Below are positions 43,146 to 44,171 of a DNA stretch of 44,171 nucleotides, piece by piece. The DNA is from Holophaga sp. (GTDB lineage Bacteria; Acidobacteriota; Holophagae; Holophagales; Holophagaceae), in NCBI GenBank assembly GCA_031292735.1, contig JARLGP010000215.1, positions 1-44,171 on the forward strand. The letters run 5' to 3'. How positions within the stretch are numbered: position 1 is the stretch's first letter; each line of letters starts with the position of its first letter. A program made the translations under genes and the position numbers. A model generated the notes under the pieces. The model did no database searches and was not told the DNA's origin. It was given only the letters and a program-made list of their open reading frames with translations.

Positions 43146-43850
43146 ATGGCGGCTTGCCTTTCCTCCAGCACCAACGTTGCTACCGGGAACTGGGCTTTCG
43201 GCAGAGGCCTGGCCCTGCTTCTGGCGATGAGCCTGCTGCTGTTGGGTGCTATTGGCTGCAGTTCAAGCAGTTCAAGCGGATCAAACCGTTCCGGGACCGT
43301 GGCCTCCTTGGCCAATGTCAGTGTTCTTGTGCCGCTGTCGGTCCATCCGGGTGATGGTTGGATGAAGGCCAGTGTTCTGGCCCAATCCGGGACGACGGAT
43401 CTCTGGAGCATCACGGAGGGAACCAGCACGGGCTCCATCGTCTCCGGGCAGGGCACAGCCGTCCTCGGCTTCAGTGCAGGCACCTCGGCAGGCACCTTTC
43501 AGGTTCAGGCCAAGGTCCAGAACCAGGCCGGGGAAACGACGACCAATTCCCGGACGGTCACGGTCCAGAAGGGCACTTGGCTCGTTGAGAACGGTGGAGC
43601 TGCTGTGCCCCGCGGGGATCAAACGGCCACCCTTCTGAACGATGGGACGGTCCTGGTGGCGGGAGGTGCAGATTCCAATGGCGTCCTCGCCAGCGCGGAG
43701 ATCTACGACCCCACGGCAGGGACCTGGAGCCTCACTGGCGGGATGAATGCGGAACGGCAATACAGCAGGGCCATCCTTCTACCAAGCGGGGGGGGGCTCA
43801 TGATGTGTTTTGGTTTGGGTAGTGACGTGGTTACAGAGATATACCAGTAG
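43146..43850 (+). CDS. Kelch-repeat lipoprotein with Ig-like domain, probably truncated
   Basis: A 234-residue product. The signal peptide ends LLLGAIGC (Cys38), a likely lipoprotein site, followed by a Ser-rich stretch. An Ig-like strand region spans about residues 55-150 (SVLVPLSVHPGDGWMKASVL, QVQAKVQNQAGETTTNSRTV). One full kelch motif follows (GDQTATLLNDGTVLVAGGAD, then SAEIYDPTAGTWSLTGGM). A second motif begins and ends early at a TAG (LLPSGGGLMMCFGLGSDV, then VTEIYQ). Full kelch propellers need about six repeats, so it is probably truncated. GGAG precedes the ATG at 43146. A nine-G run near 43788-43796 lies in frame. Part of the Ig-like region is duplicated, decayed, at 3469-3590. Confidence 0.72.
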   Translation: MAACLSSSTNVATGNWAFGRGLALLLAMSLLLLGAIGCSSSSSSGSNRSGTVASLANVSVLVPLSVHPGDGWMKASVLAQSGTTDLWSITEGTSTGSIVSGQGTAVLGFSAGTSAGTFQVQAKVQNQAGETTTNSRTVTVQKGTWLVENGGAAVPRGDQTATLLNDGTVLVAGGADSNGVLASAEIYDPTAGTWSLTGGMNAERQYSRAILLPSGGGLMMCFGLGSDVVTEIYQ

Positions 43851-44171
43851 GGAGGCCTTTTGATCCGGGACACGCCCGACGTCGCATGAACTGAGCTTTC
43901 ATCCAGCCCGTTCCTGACCTGGCTATTGGTTATCCTGCCGGCCCAGCCGTTGTTAAGGAATGACCATTCCCGTTTCGCGCGGCCCCGGCATAAGGTCCTT
44001 GGATCCCTGGCGCCGCATGCGTCGCCAGGGCTGCAGTTTGGACATTTGGTCCGGTCCAATCATTCCCTGCCGGTGGCTCCGGAATCGTTCGTTCCGGTCC
44101 CCCGGGTTCGCGCCGACCCATTTCGAGTCCCCCGGCCAGGCGCCGACCCACGCTTACGCTTCGGACTTTCC
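43851..44171. other. Right-edge intergenic region
   Basis: No gene is supported in the last 321 bp. It contains REP-like copy 4 and, near the edge, a direct repeat GCGCCGACCCA (44110-44120 and 44140-44150). This could be the end of a feature that continues outside the window. Confidence 0.35.
43949..43990 (+). repeat. REP-like palindromic element, copy 4 (left half)
   Basis: GCCGTTGTTAAGGAATGACC, then ATTCCCGTTTC and GCGCGGCCCCGGCATAAGG, nearly identical to the left half of copy 3. No right half follows. It lies 98 nt after the kelch lipoprotein stop. Confidence 0.7.

Overview
The window is 44,171 bases of high-GC bacterial chromosome, densely packed with about 40 genes on both strands. The Gram-negative lipid A gene waaA, several lipoproteins, GC-rich codon use, multiple chemoreceptors and a DUF4388 protein fit a free-living didrem such as Acidobacteriota of the Holophaga/Geothrix type. 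That placement is inference; no rRNA or other decisive marker is present.

Left part (1-12.3 kb). The window opens inside a large chemoreceptor gene built from an 810-bp tandem duplication. It is followed by an AAG-type DNA glycosylase (opposite strand), a solo LuxR-type regulator, rpmE, and a tight run prfA-moxR-ansA-serS. After serS come a REP-like hairpin and an opposite-strand chemoreceptor that carries a solute-binding domain behind its signalling domain.

Middle (12.3-26.7 kb). An SDR enzyme, a branched-chain amino-acid binding lipoprotein and a PpiD/SurA-type foldase lie on the minus strand. The def-fmt pair (deformylation/formylation of initiator Met) lies on the plus strand. A probable five-gene minus-strand run follows in transcript order: DUF58, cdd, a TPR protein, phhA and phhB (aromatic amino-acid hydroxylase plus its pterin recycler). 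Divergent to it is ribE. A small MNT nucleotidyltransferase gene overlaps a gutted HEPN remnant, followed by an exported protein and a thioesterase.

Right part (26.7-44.2 kb). This holds a CPA2/Kef-type antiporter; a minus-strand operon DUF4388-lipoprotein-ftsX; ribBA-cNMP domain-trxA; a Cache domain fused to a pentameric ligand-gated-channel-like module; a receiver-HATPase protein; waaA; a CobW GTPase; a rhodanese/MauE pair; an ABC-F ATPase; a pyrimidine-dimer-glycosylase-like gene; and a truncated kelch-repeat lipoprotein.

The most notable finding links the two ends. The luxR locus (3.5-3.7 kb) and the kelch locus (42.95-43.4 kb) share, in inverted orientation, a 69-bp block with a 16-bp lux-box-like palindrome and a second block encoding the kelch protein's Ig-like start. 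This suggests two copies of one divergent luxR/kelch module: one copy kept luxR and lost kelch, and the other kept a truncated kelch and lost luxR. Other highlights are the Cache-channel fusion, the chemoreceptor with a C-terminal binding-protein domain, and a four-copy REP-like hairpin family placed just after stop codons.
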